Positions 23,575 to 33,989 of a DNA stretch of 64,000 nucleotides are shown here, piece by piece. A program made the translations under genes and the position numbers. The DNA is taken from assembly GCA_009823395.1 (NCBI GenBank), contig CM020509.1, forward strand, positions 20,153,501 to 20,217,500, written 5' to 3'. Below the pieces are notes generated by a model. That model was not told where the DNA came from. It saw nothing but the letters and a program-made list of their open reading frames with translations, and did no database searches. Position 1 is the first letter of the stretch, and each line of letters begins with the position of its first letter. Origin of the DNA: Thamnaconus septentrionalis (lineage: Eukaryota; Chordata; Actinopteri; Tetraodontiformes; Monacanthidae).

Positions 23575-24240
23575 TAATGTCAATTAAAAAATGAGTTTCC
23601 ACTTCTATGCGGACGATACACAGATATACTGTATCTGTCATTTAAAGCTGATGAAGCACATCAGTTAGTTCAATTAGAAACTTGCCCAAGTGACATCAAA
23701 ACTTGGATGACGCAAAATTTCCTGATGCTCAATACCAGTATAATTGAGGTTATTGTTGTGGGCCCAAGGGAGCTGAAAGAACAAAAATTTCCAATCGTCA
23801 AATTTGCTTAAACAGTACTACTTTTGCCTCTAATATTGCTTAAGAAACCTTGGAGTCATTTTTGATCAGGACCTGACTTTTAACTCCCATATTCAGAATG
23901 TATTCAGAAGGACAGCTATTTTTCCTTTTAGAAATATTGCTAAAATGAGAAAGTTCTTGTCTTTCAAAGATGCAGAAAAAAATGATCCATGCGTTTGTTA
24001 CTTCTAGATTAGATTACCGGTACTATAATTCCATATTATCAGGGTGCCCAAAATCTTCTCTTAGGACCTTATAATTAACTCAAAATGCTGCTCCATGTCT
24101 ACTAACTCGAACTGGGAGGAGGAAGCACATTACACCAGTCTTAGCCTCTTTATGTTGACTTCCAGTTAAATCTGAAATTGAATTTAAGATCCTGCTAATA
24201 ACTTACAAAGCTCTTCACTCTCAGGCTCCTTCCTAGCGTC
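23575..24240 (+). pseudogene. L2/CR1-type LINE reverse transcriptase fragment, 5' truncated
   Basis: Conceptual translation gives FHFYADDTQIY, the catalytic F/Y-A-D-D box of a non-LTR reverse transcriptase. After a frameshift it continues as LSFKADEAHQLVQLET and TWMTQNFLMLNTS, the usual thumb-side sequence of fish L2-like elements. Further blocks (about 23840-24240) match the region between the RT and the 3' end, with multiple stops. The 5' part, including the endonuclease and RT fingers, is absent. The copy is cut at about 24240 by a hAT insertion and resumes at about 24999. It is non-functional. Confidence 0.75.
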
Positions 24241-24998
24241 TGGGGGAGCGGGTGGGGGGGACAAAACCAAAAAAACAAAAAACATGGAAATACATTTTAG
24301 CCATTTTTATGGCCCCGTTTACAAGGAGATGTAATTTAAAAACAAACAAACAAACAAATGAGTGTGTTCAGAAAGCGGTTGAAAAAAATGCTTTTCTTAA
24401 CCAAAAGCCACCACCAAATGATTTTTGTACACGGAAACGCTGGGAAGTACTTTCGCCAGCCCTTATGTGGCGCTGGGGTTTTACTCCCTGAAGGCGGAAG
24501 AAGAAGAAGACCTGGAGCCCGGTGTATTTACAGAAGTAGCAGGTAGCTAACAACATTCATCCCTGAGAATAGAAATAAAGATCGCTTGTGAAAAGCCTGT
24601 GTGGACAGACGACAAAGTTGAACTTCTTCTTCGAGTTACTTGCTCACTGTCTCCGCCATCTTCACGTCGTATCCACAGAGGTTTTTGCGCTAACGATATG
24701 CAGGTGCAAAAACGCCCAGGAATGCGGCACCTGATGAGTCAGAAGCGCGAATTGCGCTCTAATAACCCTGCCGCATTTTGCGACCTAGATCGTCGGTTAT
24801 TGTAACGTTGGTGCAAACGTCAATCACCGGACAGTCAAATAACACGCGCATTGGTTTTCTCCCCGAACTCACACCAAGAAAGAGACAGTAACAAAACACA
24901 CAGCCTCAGTTCTCCGTCACCCTCTTAAAGAGGCACTAATCGGGTCGGGCAAACGGGTCCAAATGGCTCTCTGAGTGGGAAAGGTTGCTGACCCCTGG
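24240..24998. mobile_element. hAT-type MITE inserted in the L2 LINE
   Basis: It is the second copy of the family at 14780-15789, sharing CATTTTTATGGCCCCGTTTAC and CTCCCTGAAGGCGGAAGAAG. The right end GTTGCTGACCCCTGG is the inverse of CAGGGGTC-type hAT ends. The left end is eroded (CTGGGGGAG). Candidate flanking 8-mers match at only five of eight bases, so the left boundary is approximate. Confidence 0.7.
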
Positions 24999-25530
24999 GC
25001 TAGACTGCCGGGGGAGATCTTTCTCTCCCGTTAAAGGGACTGTCGCCCTGTGCAGGTGGAGCTTAGATCACTTTTTCCTCCCCACCTGAACTACCCATTA
25101 TATGCAGGACACACAGTCTCTCTGTGTCCCTGGCAGGTGATGACCACGATGCCGGGAGCCAGAGAGTGCAATCCTGGGAATCTTGGCGCCATCGCTTCAT
25201 CTTTGCCGCCAGGATCGGGACCTAGGACTTTATTTAGTCTCGCCCTCCCGAACATGGACAGCGGATATACCACCCCACCACTTAACATTTAAGCCTATCT
25301 AAATTTTAAAGCAGTTTGATGTATAACGACACAACAACATCTATTAATATACATCTACATGTTTATCTTGTTATACCCCATATACTTTTGTGTGTCTTTC
25401 TGTATTTCTATGTTTGAATCAGACACTTCTGTATACTGCACTTTTGAAGCAATGTGTGATTTAGCACACGGTGAATTTCCCGTGAGGGATCAATAAAGTT
25501 TATTTGATTTGATTGATTTGATGGCTCGCT
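24999..25530 (+). mobile_element. 3' part of the same L2-type LINE
   Basis: The sequence resumes with GCTAGACTGCCGGGGGAG, a block that normally follows the end of the L2-like ORF. It runs through the 3' untranslated part to GAATTTCCCGTGAGGGATC and AATAAAGTTTATTTGATTTG. The short repeated tail (TTTGAT)n at about 25500-25523 is typical of LINE 3' termini. Confidence 0.68.
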
Positions 25531-25559
25531 TAAATACTGGACTTTTTTCAGAGAGCAAA

Positions 25560-25882
25560 CAGTGGAAAACGCCTAGACCGTGTTACATTGTGAATCAAAT
25601 CTTCCATCATTGAATGATTTCGGGGTGTGCCTTGTGCTAAGTCAGAACAGTCAAACGTTCCTCTAGATGCATTAATAAGTCAGTCAAGAGCTGTCACCCA
25701 TTTCTTAACATCCTTGCACACAGCCGCCCAGCGATAAGATGCCAGAAACTTGTCCAGGGTTCTCCTGGTGCCGAAGTGACCAGCATTATCATGGCACTCA
25801 TGTAGGACGTCTCGCACCTGCTTTTAGTCCATCACCACCAGTCGGGGCTTCCCTTTCCGTTTGTAAAACAGCTGCTCATCAA
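25560..25882 (-). pseudogene. Integrase zinc-binding (H2C2-like) domain relic
   Basis: On the minus strand a pyrimidine-rich acceptor (TTTTTTCCTGCTGCAG) precedes a frame reading DEQLFYKRKGKPRLVVMD, stop, then HECHDNAGHFGTRRTLDKFL. This matches the N-terminal zinc-binding region of retroviral-type/Ginger-type integrases, where the two histidines are followed by a W..V..W block and then C-x2-C. The histidines and the W block are present. The expected cysteines are not, and a second stop falls there. No DDE catalytic core was found. Its position inside the 38-bp inverted repeats makes it a candidate relic of that element's own transposase. A Gypsy-type origin cannot be excluded. Confidence 0.55.
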
Positions 25883-27138
25883 CTGCAGCAGGAAAAAAAC
25901 ACAACATCCATTTTACATACAATAGCAACCATGCTACATTGAGACTGAAGCTAGTTTCAGTAAATGTAACTGCACCGAAATGATGCAAACGTGGGTCGAC
26001 ATGAACAGCTGATTGTAGCACTTGAAAGTATATTTAAGCATAGGACGAAATGCCAGACACTGCTGAAGGGAGGTCCTAAATATTCATCAGAATATCACCT
26101 TAAAGATGTTTAAAAAGATATACATTTCCAGATAGTGAAAAACATTACTTTTTTCTCCACGTGAGTTGGCCCTAACTGCTAATACTGTACACAGTAAAAT
26201 ACTGTCACGATCCAAGGCAGGGAACATGACCAAAAAATGGTGGTCACACGTAGCTACTTAATAAATCAGGGTGTAAGTAAAAAATAAACTAGTCTCACCA
26301 GACGCAATATACAAAACCAAACCAGAATAGGCCCCAAATAGGAGTATGAGTCTGTGCAGGCTGGAGTCCAGAGAGAGACTGCTGGTACCACGCAGAGCTT
26401 TTTTAAGCAAAGGCCTGAGACCACACCCACACCCACACCCAGCCTGCTAATTCTGGGAAGCAGCACCAGGACTTAGAGGAACTTCCTCCGTCCGTCACCA
26501 TACACATCATCAATATCACGTACTGTATATCACGTACTGAATGTAACTGTACATCACTTACTAATGAGAGTTTTATTTTGAAAACCATCTGAAGGAAATT
26601 AGCGGTGACGTTGCACACGGTGGGCGATGACGGGTCGTATGAAGCAGAACCAACATTATTAGGCAGTTTATTAAGATTGATGGTCTATTATTAGATCCCA
26701 GATTAGTTGAAATGACATTTAAGGTGTAACATAACCGTTTATATTCGCTGGTACGTATTTTTATCTTAAATCTACTGAATTCTGAATGTGTTTTGGCGCA
26801 GTGTGTTCATGAGGAAATTAAATGACTGAAACTCACTTACCGTCGATCAAATAGTTTTTTGACTCCCTTTGAATCACCCGCTTTCTGTTCTGCACATTTT
26901 TGGGAGTTGATGGTGTGCGTGCGACATGTTTTGTGTTTTATTGAGTGTTTTAATTCCGTGTAGAACAGTTTTTTTGCATTCAACGCTCTCCAGAAACTAC
27001 TCTCCTCACTCTCCATCCCGCATCAAAAGCTGTTCGCTCGCTATTGAAATATTAGTTTGATCACCACTTAGCCAATGAGAGTTTGCCACGTCAGTCACCA
27101 GACGGATCCCGTAGCCCGGACAGATTCTGTACCTACAC

Positions 27139-27205
27139 AGGCTTAGGCAAACTTTTTGACTGGTGGGGCCGCAATGGGTTCTAAAATTTGACAGAGGGGC
27201 CGGAG
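27139..27205. mobile_element. hAT-type end fragment
   Basis: AGGCTTAGGCAAACTTTTTGACTGGTGGGGCCGC resembles the common fish hAT start, of which the diagnostic piece is GGCAAACTTTTTGACT. It abuts the right inverted repeat of the composite element. The other end was not found. Confidence 0.45.
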
Positions 27206-28380
27206 CAGGAGCAGATGGATGGAGTGATTTGGTGACCCACCTCATAGGAGAAACAATATATCATGGGATATGTAGACAACATGTTGCTTTAATTTCCATT
27301 GAAAATGAACAAAAGCATTAGAGCAAGATTTGTCTTTGAAGCCCCACAGTATTTCACTCTTAAAATACTGAAAAGAAGTGGATGAGATGCAGCTATCTGA
27401 TGAGTCACTTGATATTATTATCATTAAAATTCTGCAGGTCTGCTTGGTGTGAACACTCGCAGGGTCACACGCTGACGAGCACTACATTTTTATTTCTTTT
27501 TTCCATAATGTAATGTGCATGCGTGCTTGTGTGTGTGTGTGTGTGTGTGTGTTTGCCTTTATACATTATTTAAATGCATCAACATTTGTCCATTCATTAG
27601 TTAAAAAAAAAAAAAACCCTCAAAGAAAGAAATGCTGCATTTCAAGGACTGGGAAAAAAACAAAAACAACAAACCAACAAAACAAAACAAACCCCCCCAC
27701 CCAAAAATAAAAATGCCCCTGGTTGACGTTAATATTTACAACTTTCCGTTGAAAAATTCATCAAACGGCTGCTGACAGGAATGAAACATTGTTTCTCCCC
27801 TGAGCAAAAAAAGAAAAAAAGGTTACATATTAACATAAGAAAGTCGACTTTCCAACACTGGGAGAAGACGGAGCTGCACAGATCCAATGAATCACCGCTG
27901 GGATTTATTTACGCTCCCTCCCTCCGTTCGTTCCTCTGCTTTTCTTTCCGTTCTCTCTTCTTCTTTCTTTTTTTTTCCTATACTTGAGAGTCAGATTCCG
28001 CTCGCCCATCTCGGCCTCGTCCTCCTCAGCCGGCTACATCTGTTTGCCGTCGTCCCCGCAGGGGGATACAGCTGGCTGCGGCTGGCCTCCATAGGACAAT
28101 ACAGAGGAAGAGGAGGAGGAGGAGGAGGAGGAGGAGAGAATCACTTCTGCTTTCATTAACGCCACATGTCTTGCACACACTGTCCCAGCGTGGACGAGCT
28201 CGCCGCCACTGTTGGTTTAACCGCGAGAGAAGCCGGGTGGCCGGAAGTAATGGGACACTTGGAACCGCGCGCAGCACCACCGCCGTCCACCGCCGCCTGC
28301 AAAACACAGAGAGCAAAGTGAGGTGAAGGTGTCGACCTTTGACCCCCCAGCAGCAGCAGCTAAGAAGAACCACTAAACTA
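27205..28380. other. Intergenic stretch without recognised gene
   Basis: The stretch contains a GT array near 27530-27552, poly-A patches, a (GGA)n patch near 28107-28137 and T/C-rich sequence. Open frames here are short and compositionally driven. Confidence 0.7.
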
Positions 28381-28593
28381 CAGAGGTGGAAAGTAACAAA
28401 GTACAAATACTTTGTTACTGTACTGAATATTTCTTTTTCTGGCGACTTTCTAATTGAAGTCCCTTCATTTGTACACAAACGTGCACTTTCTACTCCTTTC
28501 ATTTGAAAAGCACACTGGTCACTTTTGCATTTAAAAGTGTTTGAAGATACAAATTCTGTTCAAAGTCATTCACTCATGATGATGATGATAATC

Positions 28594-28632
<39 letters not shown>

Positions 28633-28671
28633 CTGCTGCTGCTGCTGCTCCTGCTGCTGCTGATGATGATG

Positions 28672-28743
<72 letters not shown>

Positions 28744-28927
28744 GTTATTATTATTATGATAGTTCGGCTAATCAGCAAATGTATTTTTTCAACACTTGCA
28801 AATAAATGATAATTTTCACCTTTTACTTGAGTACATTTGAAACTCTGCACTTTCTTACTTTTACTTGTGTAAAGTTGATTCAGCACTTTTACTTTTTCCA
28901 GAGTGTTTCTTTACACAAGTATCCCTG
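28381..28927. mobile_element. MITE of the CAGAGGTGGAAAGTAAC family, with embedded microsatellite
   Basis: The left end CAGAGGTGGAAAGTAACAAA and following AAATACTTTGTTACTGTACT are typical of a very common fish MITE. The right part (TTTTACTTGAGTACATTTGA, later AAGTATCCCTG) mirrors it loosely. A second copy is at 46957. A 186-bp compound trinucleotide array occupies its centre. Confidence 0.65.
28575..28760. repeat. Compound trinucleotide array (ATG)n-(CTG)n-(ATG)n-(ATT)n
   Basis: About 50 bp of ATG/ATA units pass into CTG units, then ATG and then about 85 bp of ATT. The homopolymeric Met/Leu/Ile frames it creates are not genes. From 28930 to 30976 I see CA/GT arrays near 29110-29155, 29664-29685 and 30313-30330, and no supported gene. 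Confidence 0.95.
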
Positions 28928-30976
28928 CTTTTTCCTTAAGCACAGAATGTGAATACTTTTGCCGTCTCCTGATTGGCTGGGCCGTTCTGATGCCTGCATT
29001 CCCAGATCCGGCAGTGTAAAACTGCGGGATGAGTCGTAGAGTTTCCGTCCTAAAGGTAGAGAGAATTGAAAAGATTTTTAGTTTCCTTTAAAAAAATAAA
29101 ATAAAAATACACACACCTACACACACGCACGCACCTACACACACACGCACACACCAGCGCACGCCGCGGCCCTGAGCTCAGCAGTGTGCGTGCGTGTCGT
29201 CCGATCAATGTGCCGTTTTTCAAGAGGTTGCCGTTTGTCCGACATCAGCAGCTGTTTGACGGCTCCATCGAGTGGCCCGGGATCAATCCCGCCCCCTTCC
29301 CCTTTCGGTTTCCAAGAACCTTTGTCCCTCCCCCACCCGCATCCCCACCCCGACACCCGACCCCCACGACCCCTAGAAATACCTTTTCGATTAGAGCTGT
29401 TCGACTCACGAAGCTTGTCGACTCCCATCAGCGTCGGCTCTCAACGGGAAGCTCATTGAGCACCGAGACTGTTGACTCGTTGATTCGACTGTTGGTTCGT
29501 TCATGTCTTTTGATTCACGCGGTCGAGAAAAAAAAAAAAAAAAAAAACCGCTCGCCGCCTCCCATCGTCCTCCGCGTTGTTGCCGTGAGTAACGCTGACC
29601 TGCTTCTGTGTTTGCAACAATCGGCGGCAGGTTTGCATGCGAGGAAGCCCCCCCCGCTCCCCCCACACACACACACACACACACAAACGCACACCCTCCC
29701 CTATCCCTGCGGCTGACAGGGTCAAAGGTCGCTTCACATTCGCTGTCGTTTGTCATTATTTCCTGGCACTGATTTCAGTTGCGTGTCGGCATTTTCCCAT
29801 CAAGTCGCTTGCTACTTTTTTTGCTGCCCTATGGCGTGCGGTGGAAGAGTCGGGAACGTCGGGAACGTCGTCGTCAACTTCTTATACTTATTGTAATTTG
29901 TTTGTTTTTTTTCATTCGTTGGTGTCCAAGTCCTGCAAAACCATCCGCATCCAATGAAATGAAACCATGCTCCACCCATCACCCCCTTTCTCCCTCGAGG
30001 CTCCGCCCACTTCCTGACTTCCTCCTCCGCTCCTCCTTCGCTCTGCCAGGCGCTTGAGCACCTGCGGGAAATGTAATTGCGTCCTCCTCCCTGCAATAAT
30101 CGCGTCGGGCCGCTGGCCTCATGCATTATTTACGCCCTCCACGGCGGCGGTGCTGCCTTGGATTTTTAAATTAGAGGTCGTCCCGGATCGCACTGCAACC
30201 GCGGCGGGAATTACCTGCTGCACACGATGAGCCTGTGTGTGAGTGAACCTTCTGTGTATTGGTGTGAATGTGTGTGTGTGAGACTGTACAGTAGACAAGT
30301 CCGACTTGTGAGTGTGTGTGTGTGTGTGTGTCTGAGCTCAGTCGTGTTGCCGACTGCGTCTCCAGGTGGGATTAGCGCCGACCTATGACCCCTATTTACA
30401 GACACTCTCACTCAGGTCGCTGCTCAGCTGCAACCGACAGATGTTTTGTGGTGTTTTGACACACTTTGATAACCTTACAACGCGAAAAAAAATGAATAGA
30501 GGAAAAATAAAAAAAACATGAAAAATACACAACAATGTTAAGCTGTGATTGATCCAAACTGCCTTTCAACGAGGAGAATTTAACTTGTGATTGATGGTAT
30601 TTGGCAGCCGATGGAAGCAAAAGTTTCCGAAAGCTTCAGGCTGAAAATAGGCTGTGAGAGTGTTTCACCTGTGATCATCCACATAATTAGCAGAAGCCCG
30701 TTGGTGTTTTTGGCCGGTGGGTGGGGGAAAACGATAGGGGGTGATTAGCAACAGAAGATTGCAAAAGTCACCGGAATAAATGAACCTCGGCCAGCATCAA
30801 AGGCAACTCTCCAGATCTGCCTGGTCTTGGCTCGAGAGGCTGGGAAACGTTACAAGGTCACCAGAAAAACATACAAAATCTGTTGATTGTGTAGTTGCTG
30901 CAGAATCTCCACTTCCTGTCTGAATCAAATCCGACCGAAGATGAGTTGCTCAAATGCTTCCGCCGCCTAAAGGTTA

Positions 30977-31301
30977 AAGGTCCAGTGTGTAAAATTTGAA
31001 ACAACAGTATTTCGGTACGTTTCCACTGGGTGTCGCTGTTTCCTCTTAAAATCTTCAGTTATTACACACTTAACCTTGAAGGAATGCAGCGTGTTTTCGT
31101 ATTTCGGCCACTGTCTTGCAACACCTTAAAAAATGCCGTTGCAAGATGGCATAAGATAAGAACCCTTATTTGCATAGGAAAACCAAATTACTTTTATTGT
31201 ACTGTGAGTATACACTTTTATTGATGTATTTATGGGAAATATATGAAGTTTTCACCAATTCAAAAATCATAAATCTAGCCACATTTTACACACTGGACAG
31301 G
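30977..31301. mobile_element. MITE with GGTCCAGTGTGTAAAAT inverted ends
   Basis: GGTCCAGTGTGTAAAATTTG at the left is mirrored by CACATTTTACACACTGGAC at the right, about 320 bp apart. Two further copies occur at 430-945 (same orientation) and about 49075-49640 (inverted). The target duplication was not clear. It lies about 0.5 kb upstream of the coiled-coil gene. Confidence 0.75.
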
Positions 31302-31795
31302 GTTTGCCAGCCACGCCCTCTTTTTTTTAATCCTTATTAGCCCTCCCACACCGATGACGTCATCACAGACACTAAAGCTCCCTTTGATCTCTGGCCCTGG
31401 ACCTTAAACTCTCCTGGCTCGGGGGAGTCGCTCCTTCTGCCTGGTATTCCAGCCAGGATGGGGCTCCCATGAACAGTGACAGTAGTTTGGTTTTGGGAAA
31501 ACCATCTACACCCGCTGGTCAACCTTAGAGGAGAAACATCATCTCATTGGTAGATCAATTGTGTTCATTATGTTTTCAGTTTTTAATGCATTTATAGCTT
31601 TCATTTTCCTCCTACCTTTGACATGTTTGGGTGGAAACTTTAGCGTGCCGGCGTTTTCCATCAACTCTTGTGAAAGGTTTTGGGAATGTCTTTGTTGTTT
31701 TTTCATCTGTTTGTTGTCAAAGGTAGGAGAAAAACAAATGTTTATGTGGAAAAAAAGATATAAATCCATCATCTTTTTGGTGTTTCATCCCTTAG

Positions 31796-33133
31796 AAGAC
31801 CACAAACATCCGATGGAGGACGCTCCCTCCGCCATGGATTCAGGATACGAGGACAACGTGAGTCAACCTGATGGCGACGATCTGCCGTACCGCCCTCCGT
31901 CCCCCCCCCTCTGCCTTGCCCAACCACTCATTGGAGGTCCAGCAACTACGTGAGCAGCTGGACCAGGCCCAGGACAGTGCCATGCAGCTGCTGGCCGAGA
32001 GGTCTGAGCTTCAGGCGGAGGTGGTTAGGGTGGTGTCCATCCAGTTGCTGAGTGACCAGGAGCTGGAGGAACTCCGAGTCACCCTGCAGGCCCATAGGGA
32101 GACCATCTCGGAGCAGAGCAGCGAGATGATGGCCCTGCAGGCAGAGAACCAGAGGCACCTCCTGCTGCAGGGCCAGCTGCAAGCCAAAGTCGAGCAGCTG
32201 GAAATGGCCCAGGATGGCGCCAGGCAGCTGCTGGCTGAGAGGACTGAGCTCCAGGCAGAGATGGATCGGCTGGTGGCCGTCCAGTTGCTGAGGGATCAGG
32301 AGCAAGAGGGGCTCCGGGTCGCCCTGGAGGCCCAGAGGCAGATTGTTTTGGAGCAGAGCAGTGATATCATGGCCTTGCAGGGGGAGAACCAGAGGCACCT
32401 CCTCCTGCAAGACCAGCTGCAGACCAAGGTGGAGCAGCTGGAGGAGATGATTCGCCAGCAGAGCTTCAACCTTCTGGATCTGAGAAGGAAGAATGAGGAT
32501 TTTTCCCGTGAGTGTGATGCGACAGCGGCAGCGGAGGCAGCGGCAAAGCTGACTGAGTCCGAGGAGGAAAAACGGAGATCCAGGTACCGAGGCCTACAGG
32601 AGCAGCTCCTGGTGGACCTGCCAGTCAGGACCAGAAGGTGGAGGACCATCATCGAGAAACTCCGGACAGAACTGGAATTGGACAAAGGGAAGCGGGAGCA
32701 GAGCCAGACCAGGATGAGGGAAAAGCAGGAAAGGGACAATCTGGCCTTGCAGCTGAGGGAGGCCATGGACCAGCTAAAGAAAACCATGTCCAGGCAGCAG
32801 GAGACCAACACAGTCTGTCAAGAGAAGTACGGAGCCATGCAGGAGAGGTTCATCCAGGAGCTGTTCTATACCGAGGAAAGGGGCAGAATGACTGCCGAGG
32901 AGGAGCAGCAGAGGAGCACCAAGGAGAAGAAGAAGAAGAAGAGGAAGGATCGGGAGACGAAGGAGGGGAAGAAGAAAAAAAGGGAGCAGAGGAAGAAACT
33001 CAGGGAGGAGGCGGAGAAGGCGGAGAAGGAGGAGAAGGAGAAGGAGAAGGAGAAGGAGAAGGAGGACGGGAGGAAAGTGAAGCAGGAAGTGAAGTCCAGA
33101 GGCTTCTTTCGCTGGTGGAGTCAAACTAATTGA
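31796..33133 (+). CDS. Uncharacterised coiled-coil protein (two-exon model, about 413 aa)
   Basis: I do not recognise this gene. Preferred model: an exon begins after the acceptor TTTCATCCCTTAG (31795), ATG is at 31813 (CCGATGG context), and the exon ends at 31857 before GTGAGT. A 79-nt intron (31858-31936, pyrimidine-rich, ending TTGGAG) follows, then an exon to the TGA at 33131-33133. An acceptor six bases later is also in phase. The N-terminus reads MEDAPSAMDSGYEDN. Residues about 28-107 and 108-187 are two tandem 80-residue repeats, 54 of 80 identical by my count, rich in heptad Leu/Gln/Glu. A charged coiled coil follows, then a Lys/Glu tail, and the protein ends GFFRWWSQTN. No signal peptide or membrane segment is seen. 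An unspliced reading from ATG 31871 gives 420 residues. Upstream exons may be missing. A trichohyalin- or golgin-like annotation would only reflect composition. Confidence 0.72.
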
Positions 33134-33235
33134 AGAAGTGGAACTGAAGAGAAGTCTATGAGCTGCACTATTACGCTGCACTATATTGTAGGTATTATAA
33201 AAAGTGTATTATAAGTATTACTACAGTATAAATAT

Positions 33236-33241
33236 AATAAA
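33236..33241 (+). terminator. Polyadenylation signal of the coiled-coil gene
   Basis: AATAAA lies 103 nt after the stop codon in an AT-rich 3' region. It is the first canonical hexamer downstream and a plausible end of the transcript. Confidence 0.5.
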
Positions 33242-33375
33242 AGTATAATTAAAACTTCTTCCAACCTCTGGTGCCAAAACAAGTGTTGAAAAACAGCAAT
33301 GTCTTTCCTTCTGTTTCTCCCCGGAACTATTGCCATATTTTTTTTCCACTCACAGCTCCACCCACCTCCCGTCCC

Positions 33376-33424
33376 TTCCAATAGCCCTGCCCCCTTTGCC
33401 TTCCAATAGCCCCGCCCCCTTGCC
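33376..33424. promoter_or_regulatory. Duplicated CCAAT plus GC-box unit
   Basis: Two adjacent 24-25-bp copies read TTCCAATAGCCC(T/C)GCCCCC..TGCC, each combining a CCAAT box with an Sp-type GC box. About 20 bp further on is CGGCCATTAATCATGGCG, which holds two opposed YY1-like cores (GCCAT / ATGGC). The arrangement looks like a CpG-type promoter for the downstream broken paralogue. The duplication could also be a chance minisatellite. Confidence 0.4.
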
Positions 33425-33559
33425 TTTTCTCTTAGCGGCCATTAATCATGGCGCCTTACAGCCAAAACTGCTGCTTTTATCTCAGGATTCAGGAAAAGTG
33501 GCGGTGACTCAAAGGGGCTGAGCCAAACTGAGCTCTGCCACTCACACACCTGTTGTTGC

Positions 33560-33982
33560 TGCTACTAGTGCTTCTGCAGCTGCTGCACATCACAGAGGAG
33601 CTTCGACTAGAGGTTGGACTGAGAATATGTAGAAGAAATTTTCTCTCTGCTCTGTGCCAGATGATGGAGGACTTGAAGGAACCAGAGACGTGAGTGATGA
33701 GGCACAGAGATGAGGAGTTCACAACTGCCTGCAAGAAAAACCGAGACTTCATCCAAACCTGGGAGTTGCAATAGAAGCAGAAGCTCTAACTAGAGGAGGA
33801 GAAGACAGAGTTGGAGAAGAGAGAGTGAGGAAAGACAGGAAGTGAAAGAGAGGGAGGAGGACGACGACGAGTCAGAAGAGAGGGAGGACATCGGGAGAGA
33901 AGAGGAGGGGAGGCAAGAAGTGACAGTGGTTGAGAAGAAGGAGGCCAAGTGGAAATCTGGCTTCTTCTCTTGGTGGACCTGA
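33560..33982 (+). pseudogene. Broken tandem paralogue of the coiled-coil gene
   Basis: In shifting frames the sequence reads LLQLLHITEELRLEVGL, then MMEDLKEPET, then EEFTTACKKNRDFIQTWELQ (stop), then LEEEKTELEKRE (stop), and finally an acidic stretch ending KKEAKWKSGFFSWWT before TGA at 33980-33982. The order parallels the intact gene upstream (AMDQLKKTM..QQET, RFIQELF..EEE, ending RGFFRWWSQTN). At least two in-frame stops and one frame change separate the blocks, unless unrecognised introns remove them. An AATAAA follows the stop by 4 bp. The N-terminal 80-residue repeats are not recognisable here. A real but divergent multi-exon gene is the alternative. Confidence 0.55.
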
Positions 33983-33989
33983 GGGGAAT

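Larger units (their letters stand above)
23183..27138. mobile_element. Composite DNA transposon bounded by 38-bp inverted repeats
   Basis: Positions 23183-23220 (GTGTAGGTACCAAATCTG, then TCCGGGCTACGGGATCTGTC) are mirrored at 27101-27138, with 35 of 38 bases matching by my count. The 3.96-kb span holds, in order, a tetranucleotide array, an L2-like LINE split by a hAT element, and an integrase-like relic on the minus strand. The integrase relic suggests a Ginger-type or other integrase-encoding cut-and-paste element that later received retrotransposon insertions. I could not define a target duplication, so the possibility that the two inverted copies are independent fragments remains. Confidence 0.6.

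Noticed and set aside
29186..29716. 176-codon open frame on the plus strand
   Set aside because: It runs through C-rich sequence, poly-A and a CA array, and no conserved domain is visible. The opposite strand is open as well.
32296..32811. 171-codon minus-strand frame, and the similar frames at 31946-32410 and 32774-33181
   Set aside because: They are antisense shadows of the coiled-coil gene, caused by its CTG/GAG-rich codons.
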